The notes beneath the pieces are model-generated. The model saw only the letters and a program-made list of their open reading frames with translations, was not told where the DNA came from and searched no databases. Shown piece by piece: positions 1-9,957 of a stretch of 64,000 nucleotides of DNA. The stretch's first letter is position 1; every line of letters starts with the position of its first letter. The position numbers and the translations under genes were made by a program. Origin of the DNA: Schizochytrium sp. TIO01 (taxonomy: Eukaryota > Sar > Bigyra > Thraustochytrida > Thraustochytriidae); NCBI GenBank assembly GCA_004764695.1, contig SMSO01000007.1:1433270-1497269 (forward strand). Reading direction: 5' to 3'.

Positions 1-385
1 TATGTTAAGTCAATTAGATAACATCCCGAATACAGCTAACCAATGCTACAAAACGTCATTCTCGCTTGCTGATGAAAACAAGTTCACTACACACTTTAAG
101 AATAATTTGCTCTTGGCTGCAGTTTTCGTCGCGAATAAGTTCAAATTCTAATTACAACTTCGGCCTCGATCACGCTAGTTCCTTGCTGTCTGGGACCTTT
201 TCTTAATCGCCTACTAACAATATGATCTTTTCCTCACTAAACCTGTAACTCAATTTGTTCCATACCAATCCTACTAAACTTATTAAATATTAAATATCCT
301 ATTTATCTTTCCTCTTTCATTTTCTTCATAGTTTTCACCAATCTGTGCTAAAGCAATACGGGATCTACAAACTCAAAGCGCCACG
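1..385. other. 5' flank, no gene seen
   Basis: AT-rich sequence ahead of the KICS2-like gene with no supported reading frame. It presumably contains that gene's promoter and leader; no clear core promoter element is recognised. Confidence 0.6.
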
Positions 386-3211
386 ATGGGCGCCTCGTTC
401 TCGTCGTCATCGCAGGGTGCCGCTCCATCATCTCGGCGCACGTCGTCCTCGTTGGACCTCTCGGGAGGGACTGGCACCTTTGATGGAGATGGGAACACCG
501 CTGTGGGCCGGCAATCGCCAACGCTAACGCTACTGCACCTGGCACGACAGCAGTCTAGTGCCGGCCTGAAATCCTCTTCATTTCTGCCTAGGCACGGCCG
601 CTCTGGAACTAATGCTGCCAACGAAGATTATCCCAGCGCTGCTGGAATCCTCGCGACGCCTCGCGGATCGAGAGGAAGGCGACTGCTCCCTTCAAGCAAA
701 TCCTATTCTTCAGGTCTTCCCGCTCTTAATTATAACGCCACAAACTCGCAATCAAACCCGAAACAACACTCGCAAACAAATTCTCAGTTGAACTCAAACC
801 TTTTTCAACATCAGAGCTCAAAATCCAGCTCAAGACCTAGCTCTAGCTCCGGGTTTACGCATAACCAGAACCAGAATGCTGACTCGCATGGCCTCGTGGC
901 TTTGGAGCACGCTGCAGGATTTCTTGGCGAAGGAGGTCTTCACGGGGCTCGCGGAAGTTTGTCAAATTCTGGAAACGGAGGAGTGATGAATACAAAGAGG
1001 TTGGACAAAATGACAACGCCCAAAGGCAGTTTCAAGGCGACTGACCAGCACATTCAATTGCAAATGCCATTGCAACAGGCCCATATCCAACCAAATGGAG
1101 GGGCGCATCTGGGAATGGAGACCGGGGTAGATACAGGTCGAAGAGCGGCAAGTCTAGACGATATGACGTTTCCGCTAGTTGTTTCAGATTTGATCAAAGC
1201 GCTCGTTGAAGTGCATTCAATCAAGGATTGCCTGATTGAATACTTCGATGGTCTTAGGAGAGGCGATGTAGAAAGGTCAAGACTTTCCATAGCAGCGGAA
1301 GTGTCCAGGAACTGTAACTTGAATAACCAATTCTGGTCAGAATTATCAAGTGTGCTGACTTACTATTTGACTGCAGAGAAATTGCTCACTTCACTGGAAT
1401 TTGCCAATAAAAAAGACAAACTCCATTCCACCATCGACATGCTTGAAAGGTCCATCAAGGGAATTACACGTCTTCTTGATGCCCAAATTGTCGCCTGCAG
1501 TGCACAAGAACGCAAACCTGCCGAACCGCACAGTGCGCGTTTTGAACCGTGGCAATTTGGTGGGCCCGGGTTTGCTGAAAGCTTCGACGAAGTTAACGTC
1601 ATGGCCTCAGCATCTTCTGCTTCGGCGGTGCGAGCAGACGATATTAATCCAGCTATGCTGGCGCGCATAAATTCGGAAGAAGCTAGGCATTCGCAGGTGC
1701 TTGCGCAAGTTTTCCTTTCTTCAGATCAGAAACGCATTGTTAGCACGCAGCCTGTCAAAGGTGCTCTCGAGGACTACGCCACCATCTTCTCTAAGATCAG
1801 CCAACTCTTCAAGACTCGACTTGCTACTTGCCAAATGTATGAGCGCATCACAACCGACCCAACTTCTTTGCCGCTAGCAAGTTTGAGTGTCAGTCCAGCC
1901 TGGCGTGACCAATTGGGCTTTCAAGAGACTTTGGAGGGGTCTAGTGGCAACAAAATGCTGCAAGATCTTATTGACAATGGCTTCGCAGAGCTCGAAGCAC
2001 TCACTTCACTTGCGCAGGTGCGCTACCAGATATCTTGTTATTCTTTGGATGGCACAATGCTCGCGCTTGCTGAAGCACGAAAGATTGTCGCTAGGCTTGA
2101 AGAACTCGCAACTGCAAATACCAGCTCCAACGATAACGAGATCATGGAAGAATCATCACTTGCAGATACCTTGTCGGGGACTCAAAATGGCCCCGCGCGT
2201 ACGGTTGGGCCTTTCAGAGCAACTATTCGTCCTCACCAGCAGCCAAGTCTTGCACCCACGAATGCTACTGCGGAGCAGCACTTTCGGGTTGCTGTGCAAT
2301 TCACACAACGGGTGTTTAACATGTTAGCTGCAAAGGCCACTCTTTTTTTCTCTGCTGTGCTTGCGCAACGAGTTGGCTCTTCGACATCGGGAAACAAAAA
2401 GTTTATCATGGTTAATACTATTCGACAGTTTGTGGTACACGAAAACCAGCGAATTCGACGCTCCTCCAAAAGTGCCAGTGGATCTCTTTCTCTTGTTCTG
2501 GTCCTTGATACTAGGCAGTGTTTACAGGAAGGGGTCAACGAGGAAGACCTTTCCTCTGTTAAGGTGAGTAAAGAGGGGAAGTTTGCAGCTCCGATGGAGC
2601 GCCGCCGAGTGCAGCGTCACTGTGTTTTACCTACGCGGAGTCCCAATGGTTTCTTTTGTAATCCACTCAAGGCAAATGGACTGCTTCTAGAAAGCGACAA
2701 GAATCTTCGACTCAATCTTGGGATTGACATGGAACAGCCAACTACTAAGATTCTCGTAACGAAGCCCCTGTCTACTAGCGAAATTGCCAACGTGCAAATC
2801 AAGGGCACAAAGAGTGCCAAAAACGCCAAGCCTAAAAAACCCCAGTTTGAGGAACGGACTACTTCTTTGAATCAAGATGAGCTCAACGAAACTAGCGAAA
2901 CAGCAGAATCACTATTTGCTCCCCTTGAAGGCGTTAATGCCTTTCCGTCGATCTTTTCGTTCCCGCCTACGTTTGTCTACAAACCTCATCAGGCAGCTAT
3001 TGCATCGGCAATTTTAGCTCGCTCGATAGACCTTACATCTTCTGCAACTGTGATTGCTGAGACAAAGCTTTCTCTCACATATATCATTCGCAAGATCGAC
3101 CCAACAGTGCATTTGGCACTCATTTATGAAGGCGTTGAGCTTACGCGAGATCAAACAAAAGATGCAGTTGAATTCGTTGACTCTTTCTTTCAACAGCTCA
3201 TTGTGCATTAA
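386..3211 (+). CDS. KICSTOR subunit 2-like protein (C12orf66/KICS2 family)
   Basis: A 941-residue protein. In animals KICS2 is part of KICSTOR, which tethers GATOR1 to the lysosome for amino-acid control of TORC1. Residues 1-262 are Ser/Asn/Gln-rich and look disordered. Three blocks then follow the order and patterns I recall for KICS2: a helical block at about 263-370 (a hydrophobic stretch ending in TAEKLLTSLEFA), a block at about 635-720 with a run like FNMLAAKATLFFSAVLAQR, and a C-terminal block at about 880-938 (FPSIFSFPP, then VHLALIYEG) resembling the roadblock-like end. The N-terminus MGASFS fits an N-myristoylation signal, which would suit a membrane role. The ATG lies in a good context (ccacgATGg). 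A GTGAGT at about 2564 could be a cryptic intron donor, but the frame stays open through it. The family call rests on remembered patterns, not an alignment. Confidence 0.66.
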   Translation: MGASFSSSSQGAAPSSRRTSSSLDLSGGTGTFDGDGNTAVGRQSPTLTLLHLARQQSSAGLKSSSFLPRHGRSGTNAANEDYPSAAGILATPRGSRGRRLLPSSKSYSSGLPALNYNATNSQSNPKQHSQTNSQLNSNLFQHQSSKSSSRPSSSSGFTHNQNQNADSHGLVALEHAAGFLGEGGLHGARGSLSNSGNGGVMNTKRLDKMTTPKGSFKATDQHIQLQMPLQQAHIQPNGGAHLGMETGVDTGRRAASLDDMTFPLVVSDLIKALVEVHSIKDCLIEYFDGLRRGDVERSRLSIAAEVSRNCNLNNQFWSELSSVLTYYLTAEKLLTSLEFANKKDKLHSTIDMLERSIKGITRLLDAQIVACSAQERKPAEPHSARFEPWQFGGPGFAESFDEVNVMASASSASAVRADDINPAMLARINSEEARHSQVLAQVFLSSDQKRIVSTQPVKGALEDYATIFSKISQLFKTRLATCQMYERITTDPTSLPLASLSVSPAWRDQLGFQETLEGSSGNKMLQDLIDNGFAELEALTSLAQVRYQISCYSLDGTMLALAEARKIVARLEELATANTSSNDNEIMEESSLADTLSGTQNGPARTVGPFRATIRPHQQPSLAPTNATAEQHFRVAVQFTQRVFNMLAAKATLFFSAVLAQRVGSSTSGNKKFIMVNTIRQFVVHENQRIRRSSKSASGSLSLVLVLDTRQCLQEGVNEEDLSSVKVSKEGKFAAPMERRRVQRHCVLPTRSPNGFFCNPLKANGLLLESDKNLRLNLGIDMEQPTTKILVTKPLSTSEIANVQIKGTKSAKNAKPKKPQFEERTTSLNQDELNETSETAESLFAPLEGVNAFPSIFSFPPTFVYKPHQAAIASAILARSIDLTSSATVIAETKLSLTYIIRKIDPTVHLALIYEGVELTRDQTKDAVEFVDSFFQQLIVH

Positions 3212-3733
3212 TTATTAGTTTTGCCAATACTTATTAATTTCTCTTGTATGATTTTTAAAGGTAGAATGTTAACAAACAGCCAAAATCAAAATAATCTAGC
3301 TAATATTCTTCCAGAGGAGTAATCACAAGTAGCATACATACTCAACCTTCTTTCCATTGAGTGAGCACACACGATTTTAATTTGAACATTTTGAAGAATT
3401 TGGAAAAACAAACAAACAGAATTAATCCAAGATAACTGAGATCGAATAAAGGATCTTACTGAAGGGTTGAGTATCTCAAGAATAATCACGGGAAGTCTTT
3501 ACAATCGCTCTGACGATGGCGCAGGAGATGAAAGCAGCATGAATATGCTAAAAGCACTCCCAAACCAGCAGGCATAATCTTTAAAGCCCTATATAACCAA
3601 AACTCCGTTGCTCTGTGGTGTAGTAGCTACACAGCCAAAAGATTGCACGTTTTCTATTTATTCACCTTTAGAATATATACCACATCTCTTCAAACCTATG
3701 GAAACAAATATAGTGTCTGTATCCTTATTGAGT
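3212..3733. other. Convergent intergenic spacer
   Basis: Tail-to-tail spacer between the KICS2-like gene and the minus-strand IQ/WW protein. It is AT-rich and presumably holds both polyadenylation regions. No gene is seen. Confidence 0.6.
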
Positions 3734-5071
3734 TCAAAATTCGTGAATAGTATATGCGTCTTGAGGACGCGTTGAATATGCATAAAAGGAAAAAAGCGTT
3801 AACCAAGGCCCAATGTGGTCCTGCAAGGTCACACGAAACCGTGTAGGCTTTCTACCAACTTTGAAATAATAACGTGTTGTGCCTGGTACTGGCATTGGAA
3901 ACGCATAAAACTCTGTCACCACAGTCCAACCTTTGACATCTCCTTCTCCTTCTTGCACAAGCTTATACACAGGAAAACATATATCATCTGCAAACTTCTT
4001 CTCTTCCTTGGACATATTCTCGTCTTGAAGAAGTGGTTCATACCGTTGCATTACTTTATACAAAACCGTGCCTGGGTACCTACTTTTGAAAGCTATAAAC
4101 TCAAATCGACGACACCACGCCGTAGTGAAGTCTGGATCTCCCTCTGTATCGTATTCAAACTGTTCAATTGGCGGATGAAGATATGCAGAGTCTTGCACTG
4201 GCATAATCTTCACCATTGATCGCTGCAGAGTGGGCTCGCAGTATACTGCGTCATAAACAGCTTGCCGAACTGTCGGATACGCAAAAAATGAGAAAACTTG
4301 GCTCCAGCCACCTCGAGCATGTGTCTCTTCAGAAATTCGATGTCGGATGGGGTTTGGAACCTGCTGTACATTTAAGCTGATTGCCCCTTGTATTGGACCA
4401 TAAAATGCATAAAACGCATACCTGCGGGTCCAATAGCGGTGGCGCTCTGCACGTGGGTCTCCGTCTGCATCAGTTTGCTCCATGCAAACTTTGCAGCGAT
4501 ATGGTTTCTCTGAACTCCAAACTGAGTAGCGAGTTGAACCAGGCATCGGGTGTGTGTATGCAAAAAATGACAACGTATAGCTCCACTCTTCGATTGTCGA
4601 ATATGTCCCGCAAAACTCTCCCAAGTTATTCTTGTTGACTACGAGACAGCGCTGTGGAACATTGGTCGACATATAGACATCGAGACGAATTGGTCTTGCG
4701 TCATAAGGGTTTGCTAACTTGGGTAGAACTGCAAGCCAACCTTGCCGCATTGCCTCTAGTGTACCTGCTGGTCCTGCTGGATCGGGTTCCTCCATCCCAA
4801 AATAATGTATCTCTTCCGTGCGCAAGAGTATTGGACAGGTCCATTGAGACTGGTTTGTTTCTAGGTCAACCCAGTAATCGATGCCTGATTCAGTGTCCTG
4901 TGCTTTTGTAAAGCGCTTTTTTAGCCTTCTCTTAACTCGCCTTCTAACTTTGAAACTCCGAAACATTGCTTGAATGCGTGCAGCAGAACTCATTTCCAAC
5001 GCTTCTTGGGCCATCTCTTCAGGCGTTTTGACCGTCGACCTCCGACGACTCTGTGTGTCTGATCGTTTCAT
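3734..5071 (-). CDS. IQ motif / WW-like protein with six aromatic FxFYAF repeats
   Basis: A 445-residue protein starting at an ATG. Residues 30-50 form an IQ-like basic helix (AARIQAMFRSFKVRRR), a probable calmodulin or EF-hand protein site. Residues 62-80 look like a WW or half-WW element (GIDYWVDLETNQSQW). The rest contains six copies of a repeat centred on [FY]-x-F-[FYI]-A-[FY], at about 166, 218, 259, 322, 386 and 427. The better copies continue with P-x-PGTTRYxV and then a PxRxRV strand about 20 residues later, suggesting repeated beta hairpins. I do not recognise this repeat as a named family. The gene lies next to two axonemal genes and IQ motifs are common in flagellar proteins, so a flagellar role is possible but only inferred. 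Confidence 0.8.
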   Translation of the reverse strand: MKRSDTQSRRRSTVKTPEEMAQEALEMSSAARIQAMFRSFKVRRRVKRRLKKRFTKAQDTESGIDYWVDLETNQSQWTCPILLRTEEIHYFGMEEPDPAGPAGTLEAMRQGWLAVLPKLANPYDARPIRLDVYMSTNVPQRCLVVNKNNLGEFCGTYSTIEEWSYTLSFFAYTHPMPGSTRYSVWSSEKPYRCKVCMEQTDADGDPRAERHRYWTRRYAFYAFYGPIQGAISLNVQQVPNPIRHRISEETHARGGWSQVFSFFAYPTVRQAVYDAVYCEPTLQRSMVKIMPVQDSAYLHPPIEQFEYDTEGDPDFTTAWCRRFEFIAFKSRYPGTVLYKVMQRYEPLLQDENMSKEEKKFADDICFPVYKLVQEGEGDVKGWTVVTEFYAFPMPVPGTTRYYFKVGRKPTRFRVTLQDHIGPWLTLFSFYAYSTRPQDAYTIHEF

Positions 5072-5879
5072 CGTACTTCAATTCGTCGTCTCATCAAAGC
5101 TAGGATCGAGGGCAGAATCAAAGGCTTTTAGAAATTATTGTAGTAGGCGAGATGACCGGGGTCGCGGCAGTTTATGTGTCTGGTGCAAACTAAACAAACC
5201 TTGCTAGGTTTTGGTAAACACTTCAAATCTAAAAAAGTATTAAGCTCTGAACCATGAAAATCACCAGGTCAACTTTGTTCCCGCGCAAAATGAAAGGAAC
5301 ACAGAAATTCAAGCGAACCAAAGCAATTCGAAAACCTTCCCACCTTGCGCCTTGCAAACCTTTTGTACATTCTTGCCCAGTTTCACCTTTTTTTGTATCT
5401 TAATATAGCTCGAGCGCTGTTCTATTCAATCATTAACACTCTAAGTTCTCTTCAGATACCATCTATTTAAGCTAATCTAAGAGTTTGTGTGAAACATGCC
5501 TTTGGTTACTCCAGCAATGCTCCCGAGCTCCCTTCACAGGTGTATATAATAACTAGATAAATTGTCGCGCCGTTCTTCTCCGCATCTCATCAGACACACT
5601 TGAGAGTGCACACCTTTTCATTAAAAAAGAAAGGGAACTTTACCAATGCTCTTTGCAATGACTCTCTTTTGCCCGTTGACAAAGAACACGATGCATATTC
5701 TAAAGGGAGCGCGAAAGCAATGGCTTGGTGAGGAGAAAGTCGCGGGAGGTTTCAAGAAGAGACTGTGCGGCGGTGCTAAACCTCTCGGGTCGTGAACTGC
5801 GAGAGGTCTCCGGTGGGTTTCGGGAGCGAGTGTTTTCTACAACTGTTGAGACATCTTGGCGGTGTAGCAAGAGCTTAAG
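5072..5879. other. Divergent intergenic region
   Basis: Head-to-head spacer between the minus-strand IQ/WW gene and the plus-strand DRC4 gene; it probably contains both promoters. The last 150 bases become GC-richer and contain the CTCTCGGG / GCGAGAGG inverted-repeat pair near 5782-5808, in the presumed DRC4 leader. No gene seen. Confidence 0.55.
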
Positions 5880-7304
5880 ATGGCCAAGGGCAAGAAGAAG
5901 GGCGGCAAGAAGGGCGGCGACGATGGTGCAGCAAATGCAGAGGCGGAAGCTCGTCTCGCCCTTGTGCGCCAGGCCAAAGAGCTGAAGCGTAAACTGCTTA
6001 CGGAACAGCAGCAATTCAATGAATTCCAACAGCAACGCGAGAAAATTAATTATTTCTGGATTGTAGAGAAAAAGAACCTTGAGGATAAAAAGGCAGATGT
6101 GCGCAATAAGCATCGCGAGCTACAAGATCTCGAGGAGCGTCATCAGGTAGAGATTAAAGTATATAAGCAGCGTGTTAAGCACTTGCTATACGAGCATCAA
6201 AACGAGGTTACAAATCTGAAGGCAGATTGTAATAATTCGTTGCGGTTAGAGGAAGATAAACATCGCCATGCCGAGCAAGAGCTCAAGAAGGACCAACGCT
6301 CTCTTAAAATTGAATTCAAAGAAACTGAGCTCAGCCATGATGACTTTGTGAAAAGCCTAAAACAAGAACATGACCGAAGGGTCACAGATTTGCGTCAAAA
6401 CTTTGAAAGACGAGCACGAGAGTTGCAGCTTAAACACGAGCGGAGGTCGCGCGTACTACGGGAGCAGCTCGAAGCTCAGCGCAAGGCAGACATTCAACGT
6501 ATCGAGCAGCGCAAAGATAGCCATATTGACGAACTCATGAAAACTCATGAAAAAGCATTTGCAGAAATCAAGAACTACTACAACGACATTACGCATAACA
6601 ACCTCGATCTGATTAAATCCCTTAAAGAGGAGGTCTCAGAAATGAAAAAGAAGGAATCTGCAGATGAGAAGCTAATGTTTGAGATTGGGCAAGAAAATAA
6701 GCGAATGTCCGAACCCCTTAAGCAAGCTCTTCTTGATGTAGAGCGTCTGCGCACAAGTCTTGAGGAATACACAGAAATCAAACAGCGACTTTCAAAAACC
6801 AAAGCGAACCTCGGCGTTATTCAAGATCAGCTCAAAGCACTTGAGTGGGAAAACGAGGTACTTACACAACGCTTTGAGCTCGTTTCTGCTGAGCGTAAAA
6901 ACCTTTACGACCAGCTTCAGAATACGGTCTTTGATGTACAGCAGAAAACCGGTTTCAAAAATCTGCTTCTTGAGAAGAAGGTCTCCTTGCTAGACCGTGA
7001 GCTTGAAAAAACCGATGGTTACCTGACAGAGATCCTTAAGCAATTCAATCTCGACCCGTCAACCCTTGGAATCGTGCAGAATAAGATGCGGGATATTCTT
7101 GAAGCAAAAAATAATGCCGTCACCCAACTTGCTCAGGCTGTTGCCGCTGCCACACAACAACACAACAAAATGCTTGAGGCATACGAAAGCAAACTCACAG
7201 AATACGGTATTGCTGTCAATGAAATTGGCTTCAAGCTTCATCCTATGTCTATGCCGTTTGATGCGGATATTGAATCCAAGTCAGACGCTAGCAACCAATT
7301 TTAA
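5880..7304 (+). CDS. DRC4: Dynein regulatory complex subunit 4 (GAS8/DRC4)
   Basis: A 474-residue, almost entirely coiled-coil protein. DRC4 is a core subunit of the nexin-dynein regulatory complex, which links outer doublets of motile flagella and controls dynein. Diagnostic stretches are easily recognised: a basic start (KGKKKGGKKGG), RHQVEIKVYKQRVKHLLYEH at about 86, an IKNYYNDITHNNLDLI block at about 229, LEWENEVLTQRF at about 320, and QQKTGFKNLLLEKK at about 353. The length matches the family (about 475-480 residues). The ATG at 5880 is the natural start and the gene is a single exon. Its neighbour at 8089 is another axonemal gene on the same strand. Confidence 0.95.
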   Translation: MAKGKKKGGKKGGDDGAANAEAEARLALVRQAKELKRKLLTEQQQFNEFQQQREKINYFWIVEKKNLEDKKADVRNKHRELQDLEERHQVEIKVYKQRVKHLLYEHQNEVTNLKADCNNSLRLEEDKHRHAEQELKKDQRSLKIEFKETELSHDDFVKSLKQEHDRRVTDLRQNFERRARELQLKHERRSRVLREQLEAQRKADIQRIEQRKDSHIDELMKTHEKAFAEIKNYYNDITHNNLDLIKSLKEEVSEMKKKESADEKLMFEIGQENKRMSEPLKQALLDVERLRTSLEEYTEIKQRLSKTKANLGVIQDQLKALEWENEVLTQRFELVSAERKNLYDQLQNTVFDVQQKTGFKNLLLEKKVSLLDRELEKTDGYLTEILKQFNLDPSTLGIVQNKMRDILEAKNNAVTQLAQAVAAATQQHNKMLEAYESKLTEYGIAVNEIGFKLHPMSMPFDADIESKSDASNQF

Positions 7305-7780
7305 ACCCCATTGCTGAAATTCAGCAAAAGCTTCTTCTACCTTTGTTATGTTATAATATACGTTCATCTATATCTTTGTTTGCTCGTCTCTACTTTTGTC
7401 TAGTTTTGCCCCTTCCGTCTCGACATCCCTTCAATCACTCTCTACCTATCTCTTCGCAGTGATTTTTTTGGGGGAAAGAGGAAAATTGGTACTTATTATC
7501 TTACCTTCTCCCACGAAATAAACTACAAAGTTGTGCTGCTACTGGGTATGAATTTAGTGTCAGGCGGGTATTGGATGACTTATGAATGAGAAAATGCGAA
7601 ATGAAGAATGGGATAGAAATGCATGATGAAAACTTGTAGTAACTTCAAAAACAATCTTACTGGAGAAAGAAAAAAAATAGAGGGAAAAAAAAGGTCTATC
7701 ACACACCTTCACTATCCGTTAGACCTGTTGACTTAATCATCGCTTTTGATCGTAATAATACCGTAATGATTGCCCCTTCC
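7305..7780. other. 3' spacer of DRC4
   Basis: AT-rich, T-tract-containing sequence after DRC4 with no supported gene. It presumably includes the DRC4 terminator/poly(A) region. Confidence 0.55.
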
Positions 7781-7993
7781 TTACAAAGCATCATACCAAG
7801 TAAGCTTGAAACACTCAACTAAAAAGTAACCCATAAAAGGACTGATCGTTGTGTGCTCATACCCTTGTACCTTGGCCAGTACCAAGGGCTTTGCAGGTTG
7901 CACCTCCCTAGTTGCGGCTTTGCGACTCGAGTATAAGTATAACGCAACACCAATTGTGCCAAGGCCAAAGGTTACCTTGTGGAGGAGAAACAT
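7781..7993 (-). CDS. Possible small single-pass membrane protein (70 aa)
   Basis: A short frame between DRC4 and the docking-complex gene. The apparent frame opens upstream with a GTG, so I start at the first in-frame ATG. The product has a hydrophobic segment at residues 2-22 (FLLHKVTFGLGTIGVALYLYSS), then a basic stretch and a moderately polar tail ending FFKLTWYDAL-like. Such a layout would fit a small mitochondrial inner-membrane or ER protein. No family is recognised. It would be transcribed divergently from the gene at 8089, with about 95 bases between starts. It may be chance. Confidence 0.33.
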   Translation of the reverse strand: MFLLHKVTFGLGTIGVALYLYSSRKAATREVQPAKPLVLAKVQGYEHTTISPFMGYFLVECFKLTWYDAL

Positions 7994-8088
7994 CGGTCTT
8001 GAAGAACGAGAAGTACTGAGCTCGTGGTACTTATTTTCGTGAAGTCGCTCACCTAGCCTTGGTGCTTCTTGCAGCACATTAGAAAGCT

Positions 8089-9957
8089 ATGAGTGGAAAC
8101 GATGGCCACGATGATGAAGCTCGTACAGCAGCGACACTCGCAGCTGAGTTTTCGCAGTTGCAGCGAGAATACCGCAACATGGAGCAAAATCGACGAGCTT
8201 ACACAGAAGAAAGCCAGAACATCATTCGTAGGCAGCAAGCTGCGATTAACAAACTCCGGAAAGATGAGGAAGGACTGAAGGCCGAGCTTGCCATGGAAGA
8301 AAGACACTCTGCAATGCGTGGCGGTGATTCTGGTCCTTCAAGTAAACTAAGCCTCTTGCAAGATCAGGGTGATTCTTTTACGCAGAAGCTTGCAGTAGAA
8401 ACACGGAACTTAGAGGAGTTGAACAAGGCAATTAAGGTCATGAAGAGCAAGATTCTGCAACAGCGTAAGCAGATGGGTGGTGTTAACGCAGCTAAAGAAA
8501 GTCAAAAGATGGTTGCAAAGCAAATTCGTATCTTAGAAAATCGTTTAGACAAGGCTCTTGTGAAATTCAATGAAGCTCTTGCACATAATAAGAACCTTCG
8601 AGAGACTATTGACGGTCTTCGTCGTGAGCGTGTGGTGTTTGATAACATCTACCGCAAACTCGAAAAGGAACTTCATGAAAAGAAGAAGCAAATGGCTAAC
8701 ATTATCGAGTCGTCAAACCTAGCGTACGAGTCACGTGACCAAGCGCAAATGGAGATGACTGCTATCGAGCAGCAAAACAATAAGGAGCGCGCCGAATTTG
8801 AGGAACAAATGGCAGAGCTCGACCGCGCCATCGACGCTGATCGAAAGAGGAAGGAGATTCTCTTGCGCGAACAAGGCAAGGACGTGATTGGTCAGCGCGG
8901 GGAAATGTCAATTGAGGAGGAAGCCCGCTTGAAGAAGAAGGTTGCCAAGGGTGTGTGGAGCATGGCCAAGGACAAGGCAAACGTTGCCGCAACAGAGATG
9001 AAGGTGCAGTCATATGAAGAAGCATTCAATCGCATCAAAGCTGCGACTGGAATTACAGATGTCGATGAACTAGTCAAAACTTTTATTCAGAATGAGGAGC
9101 AAAACTTCTCTTTGTTCAATTTTGTGAATGAGCAAAACAACGAACTGGAAAAGCTTGAAGAACAGATCCAGCAACTGCACGATGAGGAAGAGAAGTATGC
9201 GCAGGAGTCCGGAGATGACGCAAACCAGCATCAACAGTTGCTCAACGATTTACAAACGAAGTTGCAAAGTACTGAAGCATCAGCAGAGAAGTATGAGCTT
9301 AAGTATCAGGATGCTATGAAGACTGTTGCTGCGCTCAAACTGGGCATTCAGAGTATTTTCATCAAGACGGAGTGCGACAAAACGGCAATGGCGGAGCTTT
9401 TGTCAGATAGCCAGGTGACTGAAGCAAATATTATGCAATATCTCGGAATAATCGAACAACGAACAAACGAAATTCTACAAATGTGGGCTGCGTATTCGAG
9501 GCGTCAAATTCCTATGGGCGACTTGGGACATGGTGACCACGACGAGGGTCCGGGTAGCCCACTGCTCTCTCCTCCTGGAAGCCCTTACTCTCCAGGATCA
9601 CCAGGAGGTCCTGGGTCCCCGTCGAATGCATTAGTCAACATTCTTGGCCAAGGACCAACAGCGCCTATGGGCCAGGAGACGGTTCAGATTAATCCGCCGT
9701 CGCTTAATGAGTACTCATCGGATGAAGGTTCTGACGATGAGGACCAAGAGTATCGCCCACTTACTCATCAAGAGCTCAAGATCAAGACTATGAAAACAAT
9801 TCACAAGAAGGCGTCCCATCAGACTTCGCCCAGCAAACGTACTGGAGGTGGTGCTGGCGGAGGAACTGGTAGCAATATGCAGTCTCGCCAGCGCACCTTT
9901 GTTGACTCGCAAGCGACCGCGCATTTCAACATTCCGTCATTTTCTCAGGATGACTAA
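8089..9957 (+). CDS. Outer dynein arm docking complex coiled-coil protein (ODA1/DC2, CCDC114/CCDC63 family)
   Basis: A 622-residue protein, coiled coil over about residues 10-460 and low-complexity afterwards. ODA1/DC2 proteins, with their partner DC1/DC3, anchor outer dynein arms to doublet microtubules. The N-terminal block (LQREYRNMEQNRRAYTEES, residues 24-42, then RRQQAAINKLRKDEEGLK) and the middle block (ITDVDELVKTFIQNEEQNFS, about 323-342, then LFNFVNEQNNELEKLEEQI) match the family pattern I know. The C-terminus has a Gly-Pro-Ser collagen-like stretch (about 483-510), an acidic run (SSDEGSDDEDQEY) and a Gly-rich tail. It starts at an ATG in a single exon, same strand as DRC4. Distinguishing CCDC114 from CCDC63 is not meaningful at this distance. 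Confidence 0.88.
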   Translation: MSGNDGHDDEARTAATLAAEFSQLQREYRNMEQNRRAYTEESQNIIRRQQAAINKLRKDEEGLKAELAMEERHSAMRGGDSGPSSKLSLLQDQGDSFTQKLAVETRNLEELNKAIKVMKSKILQQRKQMGGVNAAKESQKMVAKQIRILENRLDKALVKFNEALAHNKNLRETIDGLRRERVVFDNIYRKLEKELHEKKKQMANIIESSNLAYESRDQAQMEMTAIEQQNNKERAEFEEQMAELDRAIDADRKRKEILLREQGKDVIGQRGEMSIEEEARLKKKVAKGVWSMAKDKANVAATEMKVQSYEEAFNRIKAATGITDVDELVKTFIQNEEQNFSLFNFVNEQNNELEKLEEQIQQLHDEEEKYAQESGDDANQHQQLLNDLQTKLQSTEASAEKYELKYQDAMKTVAALKLGIQSIFIKTECDKTAMAELLSDSQVTEANIMQYLGIIEQRTNEILQMWAAYSRRQIPMGDLGHGDHDEGPGSPLLSPPGSPYSPGSPGGPGSPSNALVNILGQGPTAPMGQETVQINPPSLNEYSSDEGSDDEDQEYRPLTHQELKIKTMKTIHKKASHQTSPSKRTGGGAGGGTGSNMQSRQRTFVDSQATAHFNIPSFSQDD

